Source of the DNA: Lachnospiraceae bacterium
GTDB taxonomy: Bacteria; Bacillota; Clostridia; Lachnospirales; Lachnospiraceae
NCBI GenBank assembly: GCA_902363555.1
Contig: CABJAM010000004.1
Location: 494,508-558,507, forward strand
DNA length: 64,000 bases
Reading direction: 5' to 3'
In this document: positions 1 to 8,723 of the stretch, one piece after another
Layout of the letters: each line of letters starts with the position of its first letter
How positions within the stretch are numbered: the first letter of the stretch is position 1
Made by a program: the position numbers and the translations under genes
The notes under the pieces: generated by a model
The model's database searches: none
What the model was told of the DNA's origin: nothing
The model's input: only the letters and a program-made list of their open reading frames with translations

Positions 1-765
1 TTTGTGGCCTGGCCGGCTTTGCTGGCTGCATCTGGCGTCTGGGCCACGATCGTGGCCGCAGCGGGGTTTGTGACAGCCCTGATCACATTGGCGGACCGGG
101 TGGTTGCCTGTATTCACGATAGAAAGGCCATCGATGCTAATGGAGAGGACCCTGCCTGGGCTAAACGATATGACGGCATTAACTCGACATCGGATTTTTT
201 CACGAAGGTGCGCTCCGGGAATCGATTTATTGATCGCCTAACCTATAAAATTGCCAATATGGTGAATGCTGTCAGCAGTATTTGTGCGGTTATAAATATT
301 TCAGATTTTGCGAAAACCGGTTTTAAGTTAATGAAGAATCCAGAATGGAAATCAAATTTTAAAAGCCTGATTTTCAGTAAGGACAAATGGAAACAAAAAT
401 TTAAGGATATTCGTGGGATGTCAAAGGATTTCTACGATCATACAACCATGAAAACACTTAAGAAAACTGCCGGGTTATCGAATTTCAGCAAGGTTATAGA
501 TAAAATAGATTCCCCAACTACAAAATTCGGGGGATATATCACAAAATATAATAGCGAGGGCTTAGGGGCTTTAACCTGGGATGTAATTAAAGAAAATACT
601 TATAAAAAATCCAAAATATTAAGTAATATAGATAAAATATGGAAGAAATCTACTGCAATTAAAATCAGGCAGAAACCATCATTATCGTATGCCGGTGGTG
701 GAGGCGGTATGGGAGGACGTGGAAGTGGAAGCGGAGGTGGAGGGGCTTTTTTTGGTGGCAGATGA
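1..765 (+). CDS. Hypothetical protein with N-terminal hydrophobic segment and Gly-rich tail, probably 5'-truncated by the window edge
   Basis: The reading frame is open from base 1. A GTG at base 4 could be a start but no ribosome-binding site is visible, so the gene probably begins to the left. The first 30 residues are strongly hydrophobic (Ala/Val/Leu/Gly), suggesting a membrane helix. The middle is lysine-rich and polar with no motif I recognise. The last 25 residues are almost pure Gly with Arg/Ser and end in FFGGR, a low-complexity tail. It ends 15 bases before the next gene and seems to be the first visible member of a run leading to two WXG100 proteins, so it may be a secreted substrate or accessory protein of a type VII-like locus. 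That link rests on position only. Family unknown. Confidence 0.55.
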   Translation, partial: FVAWPALLAASGVWATIVAAAGFVTALITLADRVVACIHDRKAIDANGEDPAWAKRYDGINSTSDFFTKVRSGNRFIDRLTYKIANMVNAVSSICAVINISDFAKTGFKLMKNPEWKSNFKSLIFSKDKWKQKFKDIRGMSKDFYDHTTMKTLKKTAGLSNFSKVIDKIDSPTTKFGGYITKYNSEGLGALTWDVIKENTYKKSKILSNIDKIWKKSTAIKIRQKPSLSYAGGGGGMGGRGSGSGGGGAFFGGR

Positions 766-780
766 GCTAAGGGGGCGTTG

Positions 781-1422
781 ATGCAAACGGTATTTTATTC
801 AAATATAAATAAACAAAAAGCGATAAAAAGAAAAGTAAAAAAAGCTTTTAAAAGATGGCGCACAGCATTTCCAATATCCGTTTTAATGGTCATTTTAAGT
901 GTTATTGGGGCATGCATTTGTATGTACAGGATTCTTCCTGCCTTATCCGGAGGTATGTATGCCTTATCTTTAAGTGAGAGTCTGCTTATGACAGCAGCCC
1001 TGGCGTTGATTTTTTCAATTCCGGCCTTGTTGGTTTTTGCGTGGGCGTCCTCCGGGGGGCGTAAGATCATTATGGCACGCGTAAATGAGCGCATAATTCT
1101 GGATAATGAAACGATATACGATCAGTTTGCCTTTCGGTTTAAAAATAGTACCAATATTACAACGGATATTGCCGAATATGCGATCCGATATATGGATATT
1201 CGCGAAATCGTGTGGAATGAGGAAAAGCAGCGGTTGGAATTATATTGTGATTATACATATGGCCAGTACCGTCAGTTTTCACAAGGAAGAAGCCGGGATA
1301 ATTACACCTCTGAAACCGTAAATAATGGAATTTTTTATATTTATAATTATTTTGATAGTATGGAACTTTTAATACAACAGCTCAGTATACAAGCTGGAAA
1401 AAATATAAAGGGGATTTGCTGA
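781..1422 (+). CDS. Hypothetical two-helix membrane protein of the WXG100 locus
   Basis: This is a protein of about 213 residues. The ATG at 781 is preferred over an adjacent TTG because AAGGGGG lies 5 bases upstream. A basic N-terminus (residues 10-30, many Lys/Arg) precedes two hydrophobic segments at about 33-58 and 66-90, giving a hairpin-like membrane anchor. The remaining 120 residues form a soluble, tyrosine-rich domain that is probably cytosolic. The layout recalls YcxB-like membrane proteins with a small C-terminal domain, but I see no diagnostic motif. It is followed after one base by the TPR gene, so the two are probably translationally coupled. Function unknown; a role in the neighbouring secretion cluster is inferred from position. 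Confidence 0.6.
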   Translation: MQTVFYSNINKQKAIKRKVKKAFKRWRTAFPISVLMVILSVIGACICMYRILPALSGGMYALSLSESLLMTAALALIFSIPALLVFAWASSGGRKIIMARVNERIILDNETIYDQFAFRFKNSTNITTDIAEYAIRYMDIREIVWNEEKQRLELYCDYTYGQYRQFSQGRSRDNYTSETVNNGIFYIYNYFDSMELLIQQLSIQAGKNIKGIC

Positions 1423-1423
1423 G

Positions 1424-2740
1424 ATGGAAACAGAAAAAGATATAATAGCGGAATGGTTGAATCAGGGGCAAATGCTTATAGGGGCAGAGGCCTTTGATGA
1501 GGCTGATAAATACTTTGATAAAATACTGGCGAAATCACCGATGCATGCAGAGGCGTATGTATATAAAGGCCTGGTGAAGGCGAACCGCGGTGCACTGGAT
1601 GAAGCTAAGGAAATGCTGAATAAAGCATTGATGATCAACAAAAATTATGCGGAAGCCTGGTTTCATTTGGGAAATATTGCTTTTATGCAGGATTCATTTA
1701 GTGAAGGTGTTAAATGCTTTAATAAATCCATTGCTTTAGGATATTCGCATCCGGATGTCTATTTTCATTTAGGACTGATGTACGAGGATAGAGAAGACTT
1801 TAATGAAGCAATACGGTGTTACAACAAGGCCATAGCCATGGATGAACTAAATACGACCTATCGTATACGTAAAGCGTCACTGCACTTGGCCACAGGGCGA
1901 TATGAGGAAGCGATCCAGTCGTTAAATGAGCTGAGAATGATCGCTCCGGATAACTTTGACAGCTATCATTTATTGTCTGCTGCGTATACGATGCAGGGGC
2001 AGTTCGATGATGCACAGCGTATCCTGGAGGATGCCAGACGGCGGTTTCCGGACGATATAGACATATTATTTGACCGTCTGCGCGTATTGGCGGCCAAAGG
2101 TGATCTGGACGGCGCTTTAAAATTAGTAGATGATGCAGAACATCTGAGCCTTAATGAGGAAGGACAAAGAGAGCTTCTACTGAACAAAGGGAAATTACTT
2201 GGGCAGCAGGAAAAGATTGATGAGGCTATTACATGCTTTGAGCGGGCGCTTTCCACCGGTGGTGATTTGGAAAATGATCCAGAGGACGGGGAAATTTTAT
2301 ATTTCCTGATGAATGCATATCTGGCTCGGCAAAATTATGAAAAGCTTTTGGAATATGCGTTTAGAGCAGAGAAAGCAGGAGACAGTGATCCGTATGTTCT
2401 ATGCGCAAAATATTATATAGCCGCAGCGTATAAAAACCTGAACAAAAATAATTCAGTGGAAAAGTACAAAGATGCGATTCGCTATTACCGGCAGATCAGT
2501 ATGGAAAATCCAGAACGTATTGATGCATATCTATTTAGAGCCATGTGCCACAGGGATTTAAAGGAATATGACAAAGCCTTAGAGCTGACCGATTATGTTG
2601 GCATATTGCAGCCGGAGAATGGGAATATACAATTAATTAAAGGAAATATTCTGAAAGAAAAAGGCGATATCCGTGGTGCAAAGTCCGCATACCAAAAGGC
2701 CAAAAAGCTCGGTGCAAGTATTCCCGACGGGGAGGTATAG
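1424..2740 (+). CDS. Tetratricopeptide repeat protein
   Basis: This 438-residue soluble protein is built almost entirely of tandem 34-residue TPR units. Typical unit ends (A-x-x-Y/F-x-K-A/L) recur from about residue 35 to 430, for example around 58-70, 92-104, 126-138, 264-276, 384-392 and 422-430. No signal peptide or membrane helix is visible. TPR arrays act as protein-protein scaffolds. It starts one base after the preceding stop, with AAGGGGA upstream, and ends three bases before a WXG100 gene. It is probably an adaptor or chaperone for that locus, although a chaperone role is inferred only from context. TPR identification is secure; the partner is not known. Confidence 0.8.
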   Translation: METEKDIIAEWLNQGQMLIGAEAFDEADKYFDKILAKSPMHAEAYVYKGLVKANRGALDEAKEMLNKALMINKNYAEAWFHLGNIAFMQDSFSEGVKCFNKSIALGYSHPDVYFHLGLMYEDREDFNEAIRCYNKAIAMDELNTTYRIRKASLHLATGRYEEAIQSLNELRMIAPDNFDSYHLLSAAYTMQGQFDDAQRILEDARRRFPDDIDILFDRLRVLAAKGDLDGALKLVDDAEHLSLNEEGQRELLLNKGKLLGQQEKIDEAITCFERALSTGGDLENDPEDGEILYFLMNAYLARQNYEKLLEYAFRAEKAGDSDPYVLCAKYYIAAAYKNLNKNNSVEKYKDAIRYYRQISMENPERIDAYLFRAMCHRDLKEYDKALELTDYVGILQPENGNIQLIKGNILKEKGDIRGAKSAYQKAKKLGASIPDGEV

Positions 2741-2743
2741 ATT

Positions 2744-3037
2744 ATGCCTGATTTAAAATTTAATCTGGATGAATTTGACAGAGCCGTTTCCGGCTATGAA
2801 AATACCGCTAAGAATATTTCAGAATTAAAGGATACTCTTACAAGGCATATTGAAGATTTGAAGAATATATACTGGAAATCTCAGGGCGGTGATGCTTTTA
2901 TGGAGAAATACAAGGACGGCTGGGCAGATGTTGTGGACCGATATGTTATTGTATTGATGGAATTCGCGCAGATGATCCAGCAGGCGAGAAATGAATATGC
3001 AGATTTAGAGGCGCAGGCAAGACACATAACATTTTAA
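2744..3037 (+). CDS. WXG100 family (EsxA-like) protein, variant motif
   Basis: This 97-residue, all-helical protein has the size of the WXG100 / Esx family, whose members are secreted as helical-hairpin dimers by type VII systems. The turn motif is a variant: Trp44 is followed by Lys-Ser-Gln-Gly-Gly rather than the canonical Trp-x-Gly. Amphipathic helices flank it (about 7-40 and 52-95). The C-terminus carries Tyr-Ala-Asp-Leu-Glu, which fits the Y-x-x-x-E type VII export signal (Tyr then Glu four residues later). It is translationally linked to the TPR gene (three-base gap). With the second WXG100 gene 80 bases downstream it could form a heterodimer. Family call is good; export route is inferred because no EssC-like ATPase is in view. 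Confidence 0.8.
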   Translation: MPDLKFNLDEFDRAVSGYENTAKNISELKDTLTRHIEDLKNIYWKSQGGDAFMEKYKDGWADVVDRYVIVLMEFAQMIQQARNEYADLEAQARHITF

Positions 3038-3117
3038 TGATTGTGTATATGATTCCCAGAGCGTATAAAATGAACGTCATTGGGATACATATAAATATTT
3101 TTTAGGAGGAAAAAATT

Positions 3118-3411
3118 ATGGCATCTATTAAAATCACACCGGAGGAGCTTCGGGAGGCGGCAACGACCCTGGAAGGAAAAAGAGATGAAATTATTGCGGC
3201 TGTGGGCGTTATTGAAAGTAAGGTAACTCAGACGACAAGCGAGTGGTCAGGTGCTGCCCAATCATCGTTTGTTGCCAGCTTTGAGGAAATGCTTCCAACG
3301 TTGAAGGATACCTTTCCTGAAGTTATTTCCGGAATTGCTGCCCAGCTAAAAGGTGCGGCGGATGCTCTTGAATCTGCCGATCAGGAGGTTGCAAAGGCAT
3401 TTAGAGGCTAA
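3118..3411 (+). CDS. WXG100 family (EsxA-like) protein, canonical motif
   Basis: This 97-residue helical protein carries the classic Trp43-Ser44-Gly45 turn between two amphipathic helices (about 7-40 and 50-92), the hallmark of EsxA/WXG100 type VII substrates. It is preceded by a consensus AGGAGG. Acidic and alanine-rich surface residues are typical. Its stop codon TAA ends two bases before the start of the kinase gene, so kinase and Esx protein are likely co-expressed. It pairs with the variant WXG100 protein just upstream. Secretion by a type VII system is established for the family; the responsible machinery is not in this window. Confidence 0.9.
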   Translation: MASIKITPEELREAATTLEGKRDEIIAAVGVIESKVTQTTSEWSGAAQSSFVASFEEMLPTLKDTFPEVISGIAAQLKGAADALESADQEVAKAFRG

Positions 3412-3412
3412 T

Positions 3413-5353
3413 ATGCAAATAGGAGATATACTAAACCACACCTATCGTATTCTGTCTCCCATCGGTCAGGGCGGCCTTGGCACAATCTATCTGGCCTACC
3501 ATGAAAACCTTCAAAAATACGTGGTGGTGAAAAAGATACGCGACCAGGTTATGGATCTGGTGAACTGCCGTTTGGAGGTGGACATCCTAAAGAGCCTTCA
3601 CCACCAATATCTGCCCCAGGTTTATGATTTTATACAGATGAGTGACGGTGTATTTACAGTCATGGATTATATTCCAGGTAATGATATGAAATACTATCTG
3701 GATCATGGCTGGCAGTTTTCAGAGAAGCAGCTTTGCCTGTGGCTGAGACAGCTATGCGAGGTGCTGGAATATCTCCATTCACAAAAGCTTCCAGTGATCC
3801 ACTGTGATATTAAGCCGGCCAATATTATGATCACTACGACGGGAGATATTTGTCTGATCGACTTTAACATTTCCCTGGACGGTGAAAATAATAAAGATCT
3901 GGTGGGCGTCAGCAGTGAATATGCAGCTCCTGAGCAGATAAGAAAAGCCAGGGCTTTGATGAGCGGTCTTAGCGGCAGCGAAATTAAAATCGATCCGCGT
4001 ACGGACATTTACAGTCTGGGCGCTGTATTCTACCGACTTATCAGTGGTCAGTCGCCCAATGAACGGCGGGAGAACCGTATACGTCTGACGGATATAGTCC
4101 ATCCGTACAGCGGCGCCCTGGCGGGGATTATTGACAAGGCTATGATGAACGACCCGGCGCGTCGCTTTAAAAGCGCCGGGCAGTTTATGGAGGCTCTGGA
4201 CCATATGGAGGAATGGAGTCATACATGGAAAAGACTGACGGCAGTGGGGCGGATTGCCGACGGAGCCATGGCGCTGTTATCTCTTATACTTGTCTGTCTG
4301 ATGATTGTGGGCTACAAAAATATGGTAAATGAGCAGTTTTTTGATGCTTATGAGACTTATATAAATACAGCACAGGTTTTATATTCTCCCATGGCAGACG
4401 GGGAGGACTTTGTGATTGTGCAGGAGGAAGGCCTGGCCCTTTTGAATGATTCACGCTGGACAAAGCTTTTTAACAAGAATGCCGTGGAAAAGGCCAATGT
4501 ACTTTATAGTGTGGGGCAGGCCGCGCTTGGTGCAGAGGATTATATACAGGCATTAACCTGTATGGAAAAAGCAGCTGAGTATAATCCTGTCAATCCGGAT
4601 ATTTACCGGGATATAGCCATCGTCCGGGCTGTACTTTTAGATTTTGAACAGGCTGATATATGCCTTAATAAAGCCAGAGCGCTGGGCCTTCCTGAGCAGG
4701 AAGTTGCACTTGTAAAAGCACAGATCGCTTATGTGAGCGGCGATGATGCCCAGGCTTACACCCTGGCGGTGGAGGCGGCCGAAGCTGCGGATGGAGAGCT
4801 CGTGCAGCGCGCAGCGGCTCTGGCAGTGAATGCGTCGGAACGGCTGGGAAATTACAGTGAGTGCCTGTCTTTTGCAAAACAAATGGCAGCGGGCACCCGT
4901 GGTCCGCAAGCCATGCTCTGGCTGCAAAAATGTGCAGAGCTGTGTGTGAAGGCTGTGGCTTCTGAAATACCAGAGGCCACGGAGTGGCTTAATGAGGGAA
5001 TCAACTGTTATAACCAGCTTATAGAGAGTGGTTATGCCGGACACGATGATTATAATAATCTGATCTATTTATATGAAAAAAGCGGCCGGATGAAGGACTG
5101 TCTGGATATGCTTTTGAAGATGGAGCTTATGTATCCGGAATCTTACGAAATACCGATGCAGAGGTCTTACATATATTACCGTCTGGAAAATGACCGCCCG
5201 CTGGCTGAACGGGATTATGCAAAGGTTTTAGACGATTATGAAAAAGCAGTGGACCTGTTCCAAAGTTCCGGTAAAGACATAAGTTCCGATGCCGGAATGG
5301 CACAGTTGGATAGTATAATTGAGCAACTGCGGGGAAAGGGGTGGCTGGAATAG
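3413..5353 (+). CDS. Membrane Ser/Thr protein kinase (Hanks type) with C-terminal TPR-like domain
   Basis: This protein has 646 residues. The ATG at 3413 is chosen because the kinase fold begins there and it lies one base after the WXG100 stop. The kinase domain (about 11-270) has the glycine loop G-Q-G-G-L-G (18-23), tandem lysines 40-41, a catalytic loop H-C-D-I-K-P-A-N (130-137), a D-F-N magnesium motif (150-152) in place of DFG, and an A-P-E-like activation segment. One membrane helix follows at about 290-308. The outer 330 residues are helical TPR-like repeats (clear units near 385-445). Similar kinases occur in type VII loci of Gram-positive bacteria. HCD makes it a non-RD kinase and DFN is a variant; key Lys and Asp are present, so activity is likely but unproven. 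The ligand is unknown. Confidence 0.88.
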   Translation: MQIGDILNHTYRILSPIGQGGLGTIYLAYHENLQKYVVVKKIRDQVMDLVNCRLEVDILKSLHHQYLPQVYDFIQMSDGVFTVMDYIPGNDMKYYLDHGWQFSEKQLCLWLRQLCEVLEYLHSQKLPVIHCDIKPANIMITTTGDICLIDFNISLDGENNKDLVGVSSEYAAPEQIRKARALMSGLSGSEIKIDPRTDIYSLGAVFYRLISGQSPNERRENRIRLTDIVHPYSGALAGIIDKAMMNDPARRFKSAGQFMEALDHMEEWSHTWKRLTAVGRIADGAMALLSLILVCLMIVGYKNMVNEQFFDAYETYINTAQVLYSPMADGEDFVIVQEEGLALLNDSRWTKLFNKNAVEKANVLYSVGQAALGAEDYIQALTCMEKAAEYNPVNPDIYRDIAIVRAVLLDFEQADICLNKARALGLPEQEVALVKAQIAYVSGDDAQAYTLAVEAAEAADGELVQRAAALAVNASERLGNYSECLSFAKQMAAGTRGPQAMLWLQKCAELCVKAVASEIPEATEWLNEGINCYNQLIESGYAGHDDYNNLIYLYEKSGRMKDCLDMLLKMELMYPESYEIPMQRSYIYYRLENDRPLAERDYAKVLDDYEKAVDLFQSSGKDISSDAGMAQLDSIIEQLRGKGWLE

Positions 5354-5398
5354 GTTATTGGCTGTTAAATAATTTTTGTAAGAGTGAGGGATGCATCT

Positions 5399-5536
5399 AT
5401 GTTTTATGGAGCTATGGTTGTATGGATATTCCTTCTGTTCCTGTACATCGTATTGAAGCTTTGGATCTTTATGCAAAAAAGAAAAATCAGGCAGGAAACT
5501 TCTGAAGCTGTTAAGGCTGATACTTGCAAAGGGTAA
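5399..5536 (+). CDS. Small single-pass membrane protein (45 aa)
   Basis: A 45-codon frame starts at ATG 5399, with GTGAGGG about 8 bases upstream, and ends at TAA 5534-5536. The protein has a hydrophobic stretch at residues 5-25 followed by a basic segment (Q-K-R-K-I-R) and a polar tail, the layout of a single-pass protein with its C-terminus in the cytoplasm. It sits between two membrane proteins in the same direction, the kinase and the TPR/LRR protein, with gaps of about 45 and 50 bases. I do not recognise a family. The ribosome-binding site and membrane-peptide composition support it; its short length keeps confidence moderate. Confidence 0.5.
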   Translation: MFYGAMVVWIFLLFLYIVLKLWIFMQKRKIRQETSEAVKADTCKG

Positions 5537-5585
5537 GCTTTGTATAGCCGTGGAGTAATGAGTAAATGTGCAAAGGATAATAGCT

Positions 5586-6965
5586 ATGCAAAAAAACAAG
5601 CTGTTGCGGATTCTTTTACCGGTTGCCGGGGGTTTGATCTGCGGTATATGTATTGCCGCGGTATTCTTTGTCTCTGGACAAATGAAAAATGAAAAATATT
5701 ATGAGCTGGTGCGCTCTGCCCGCCAGTATCTCATGGATGGTGATTACGAAAATGTTATCGCCAGCTACAAGGCGGCCATTGATTTAAAGCCAGAAAATCC
5801 GGAAAGTTATGTGGAGCTGATTTCACTTTTTATGGAAGATGGTCAGTATGTTGAAGCTGCCGATTATGCCCGGCTGGGTTTTACTGCCACAAGAGACCGG
5901 CGGTTCGAGTCTTTGCTGGAGGAGATCAACACTGTCCGTTATACCCGGGGGAGCAATCCCGCCAATGCGGATAAAAACGATGAAAATGATCCTGAAGATA
6001 CGGGCGCTATCAAAGCCTTTGTGGCCAAAGCCAGGGATGATTCCAAGGTGACGTTGCGCAGCCTTGAGATGGAGGCACTGGCGGGGTATTGTTATCAGGA
6101 ATATGTAGATGAATTTGGAAGTGCGACGGCAGTTTTTGTCTCGGACGACGAAGGATACCGGGTGCGGTTTGCTGGTTTGGGTGCAGAAACTTACTTTAAA
6201 AATACGCAGGAATATCCACATCTGATCGATAATGCGACCAGGATTCCGGAGAAAAATGCCTGCCCCTATAAAGTTCTGCTCACATCACCCTCGTTTTTGT
6301 TTGTAAATTATGGAGGCTATATCAGTTACGAGAGACTCTGTCAGCTTTTTAAAACCGATGTGGATGTAAAATATGATGAGGTTTTGGCAATGTATTGTCT
6401 GGAATTTCAGCTTGCCGGCTGTCATGTGGTAATTGAGACGGATTCCGCAGGGAATGTTTATAAATCCAAGCCATTTATCTCATTTTCACCCCACAATCTC
6501 ATAAAAGAAGACTGGGAGGAACCAGAAACTCAAAGTGAAGAAACCGAGGAAGAAACCTTTGTCCTGGGCGGCCAGACCTATACGTATGATGTGACAGAAA
6601 TTGAGATTTACAGCCAGAGTATCGATGACCTGTCGCCGCTGTCAAGATGCAGCCAACTGGAAGCGCTCATACTTGAAGACTGCACGATTGGAAGTCTGGA
6701 ACCGCTTGCGGGCTGTACATCACTTGTGTACGTGGATCTGCGCGGCTCCGTGGGATTTTCTGATATACGTCCTCTTAGCGGGCTTTCTAACCTTGCGTAT
6801 CTGGACCTGCACAGTTGCAGCGGTGTTTCAGATATTTCACCAATCATGGATATGAGCCTGACCGTCCTTCATACGTGTGAAACCGGCGTCAGCTACGAGC
6901 AGACGCTGGAATATAAACAGAGACATCCGGACTGCGAGGTCTGGTATGATAACCATGTGATTTAG
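5586..6965 (+). CDS. Membrane-anchored TPR / leucine-rich-repeat protein
   Basis: This protein has 459 residues. ATG 5586 is preferred over an in-frame GTG at 5568 because AAGGA lies 8 bases before it and the membrane helix then starts near residue 7. Residues about 7-29 form an N-terminal anchor. TPR-like units follow (about 35-105), then a mixed domain of no recognised family (about 145-315). The acidic linker near 320-335 leads to leucine-rich repeats (about 355-430; L-x-x-L-x-x-L-x-L-x-x-C/S), similar to the bacterial LRR type found on surface proteins. It is probably exported and cell-attached. It belongs to the kinase cluster and could be a substrate, sensor or adhesin; this is inference. 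Confidence 0.7.
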   Translation: MQKNKLLRILLPVAGGLICGICIAAVFFVSGQMKNEKYYELVRSARQYLMDGDYENVIASYKAAIDLKPENPESYVELISLFMEDGQYVEAADYARLGFTATRDRRFESLLEEINTVRYTRGSNPANADKNDENDPEDTGAIKAFVAKARDDSKVTLRSLEMEALAGYCYQEYVDEFGSATAVFVSDDEGYRVRFAGLGAETYFKNTQEYPHLIDNATRIPEKNACPYKVLLTSPSFLFVNYGGYISYERLCQLFKTDVDVKYDEVLAMYCLEFQLAGCHVVIETDSAGNVYKSKPFISFSPHNLIKEDWEEPETQSEETEEETFVLGGQTYTYDVTEIEIYSQSIDDLSPLSRCSQLEALILEDCTIGSLEPLAGCTSLVYVDLRGSVGFSDIRPLSGLSNLAYLDLHSCSGVSDISPIMDMSLTVLHTCETGVSYEQTLEYKQRHPDCEVWYDNHVI

Positions 6966-6995
6966 CGGCGCCAAAGCCTGCTGGGAGCAGTGAAA

Positions 6996-8723
6996 ATGGA
7001 TAATATATCGGAATTTAACGATACCCAGAGATTATTATGGGAAAATGAAGAATTGCAGCGGTTGACCCGCTCGGCGGTGATGTGTACCCGGGTATTTCCC
7101 GAAAAATTCGAGACGACCCGGGTCATGGGCTGTGTGCAGACCGTGATTTCTGTGACGGATGAGAGTGCATTGTCCGCTGCCAGGCGTCTTACCGGTGCCC
7201 GCCAAAAGGTGGCTGTGCTTAATTTTGCCAATGCGGTAAATCCCGGCGGCGCTGTACTTTACGGCGGTGACGGGCGGGAAGAACGTCTGTGCCGATGCAC
7301 GAATCTGTATCCCTGTCTGACAAAGCCTGAGATATTTGCGGATTTTTATGATTATAATAATCAGATGGACTGCTATTACAGCGATCGGATCATTTATACG
7401 GAAAATGTGACTGTTTTTAAAACCGATCTGCCCGTCTGCGCCTCTACGAAGAACTGGTTTATGGCGGATGTTATATCCTGTCCGGCGCCCAATCTGAATG
7501 GTGTGGATAAGATGGATGAGCGCCGTCTGGAACGGCTGCTGGCTGGCAGGATCCAAAATATACTGGCGGTTGCGGAGGCCCATGCCGTTTCCTGCCTTGT
7601 TCTTGGAGATTTTGGCTGTGGCGCCTTTATGAACCCTCCCGAGCTTGTAGCCCGGGCTTTTGAAGAGCAATTGAACCGGGGGATGTATAAAAATACGTTC
7701 AGGGAAATTGTTTTTGCCATTCCATGTGATGGTCCGGCGGCCTGGCGCGTTAATGAAACATTTAAAGCGGTGTTGTGCCCCTGGCAGAAAAATCCTCTTT
7801 ATGGAAAGCGGGTTTCAATTCTGGGGGATTCTCTGAGCACCTATTGGGGCAGTAACCCCAGAGGTTTTAAGGTTTTCTATGAGGGAGAGCGATGCCTTAG
7901 CTGTGGTATTTATACAGTTGAGGATACATGGTGGCAGAAAGTGCTGCGGTATTTTGGCGGAAGTCTGCTCGTAAATAATTCCTGCGCGGACACGACCGCC
8001 TGCGGTGATTCGCGGTACTGTGGAAACAGCGATTTCCGTATTCTTGGATTGCACGAAGGGAATCTGTGGCCGGAGGTTGTGTTGGTCTGTATGGGAACAT
8101 GGGATTTTCTCTATGGTATGCCCATAGAAGATGAAAGTCTGACGCTGACCTGGGAGAATTACTATGGCTACTTTCGCTCCGCGTATGAGACGATGCTTTG
8201 GAAGTTGAAAAAGACATATCCAGCGGCTGAAATATACTGTGCGACCATCGTTCCGCCTCTTGTCCTAAATAAAAATGTATCGTTGACCGTGCAAAATATT
8301 TATGGTGTGCGGCTGGAGGACTATAATCATGTGATTCGCAGTTGTGCGCAGCAGTATGGCTGCCAAGTCGCAGATGTATCCAAATATGTCCGGGGATATG
8401 AAACCTCAGACCAGTTTCACGCCAATGCTGCGGGTATGGATACATTGGCCAGCGGCTGGGTCCAGGAATTGGAGGCGCTAAATGAATATAAATACCGTGT
8501 GGACGGGTGTCCGGCGGCTGGTTCCAGGCGCGTAAACCGCCGGCTTACGGTTGCCGCGCTTTTGTGTCTGCTTTTATGTCTTGGATTTTTTGCGGTCCTT
8601 GCATCAGTCATGCGGTTCGGTTGGATTGAAAACACGTTTGCTGCCGGCCTGATCGGCATCTTACCCGGCGTATTTATGGGAATGTCCATACTTTTTTTCT
8701 GGTTTGGAAAAAATCCTGATTGA
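6996..8723 (+). CDS. Fusion of a TIGR02452/PARG-like macrodomain with an SGNH hydrolase and two C-terminal membrane helices
   Basis: This protein has 575 residues; ATG 6996 (GGGAG 8 bases upstream) is preferred to GTG 6990. Residues 1-260 match the bacterial PARG / TIGR02452 macrodomain layout: N-P-G-G-A at 82-86 followed by R-E-E at 94-96 and L-C-R, where the family usually has GGG then QEE. Residues about 266-490 form an SGNH/GDSL esterase: the G-D-S block near 276 supplies the nucleophile and D-x-x-H near 471 the rest of the triad. Two membrane helices (about 515-535 and 545-568) end the protein, with no signal peptide. Macrodomain PARGs remove ADP-ribose; SGNH enzymes cleave esters. The fusion order is unusual to me. 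The Q-to-R and G-to-A changes may weaken PARG catalysis. It lies next to the WXG100 cluster. Confidence 0.75.
   Translation: MDNISEFNDTQRLLWENEELQRLTRSAVMCTRVFPEKFETTRVMGCVQTVISVTDESALSAARRLTGARQKVAVLNFANAVNPGGAVLYGGDGREERLCRCTNLYPCLTKPEIFADFYDYNNQMDCYYSDRIIYTENVTVFKTDLPVCASTKNWFMADVISCPAPNLNGVDKMDERRLERLLAGRIQNILAVAEAHAVSCLVLGDFGCGAFMNPPELVARAFEEQLNRGMYKNTFREIVFAIPCDGPAAWRVNETFKAVLCPWQKNPLYGKRVSILGDSLSTYWGSNPRGFKVFYEGERCLSCGIYTVEDTWWQKVLRYFGGSLLVNNSCADTTACGDSRYCGNSDFRILGLHEGNLWPEVVLVCMGTWDFLYGMPIEDESLTLTWENYYGYFRSAYETMLWKLKKTYPAAEIYCATIVPPLVLNKNVSLTVQNIYGVRLEDYNHVIRSCAQQYGCQVADVSKYVRGYETSDQFHANAAGMDTLASGWVQELEALNEYKYRVDGCPAAGSRRVNRRLTVAALLCLLLCLGFFAVLASVMRFGWIENTFAAGLIGILPGVFMGMSILFFWFGKNPD

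Noticed and set aside
3038..3117. Attenuator hairpin between the two WXG100 genes
   Set aside because: TCCCA and TGGGA can pair but the stem is short and interrupted, so it was not called.
1..8723. Complete type VII secretion system
   Set aside because: Only WXG100 proteins and accessory-type genes are seen; no EssC ATPase, EssB or EsaA is present in this window.
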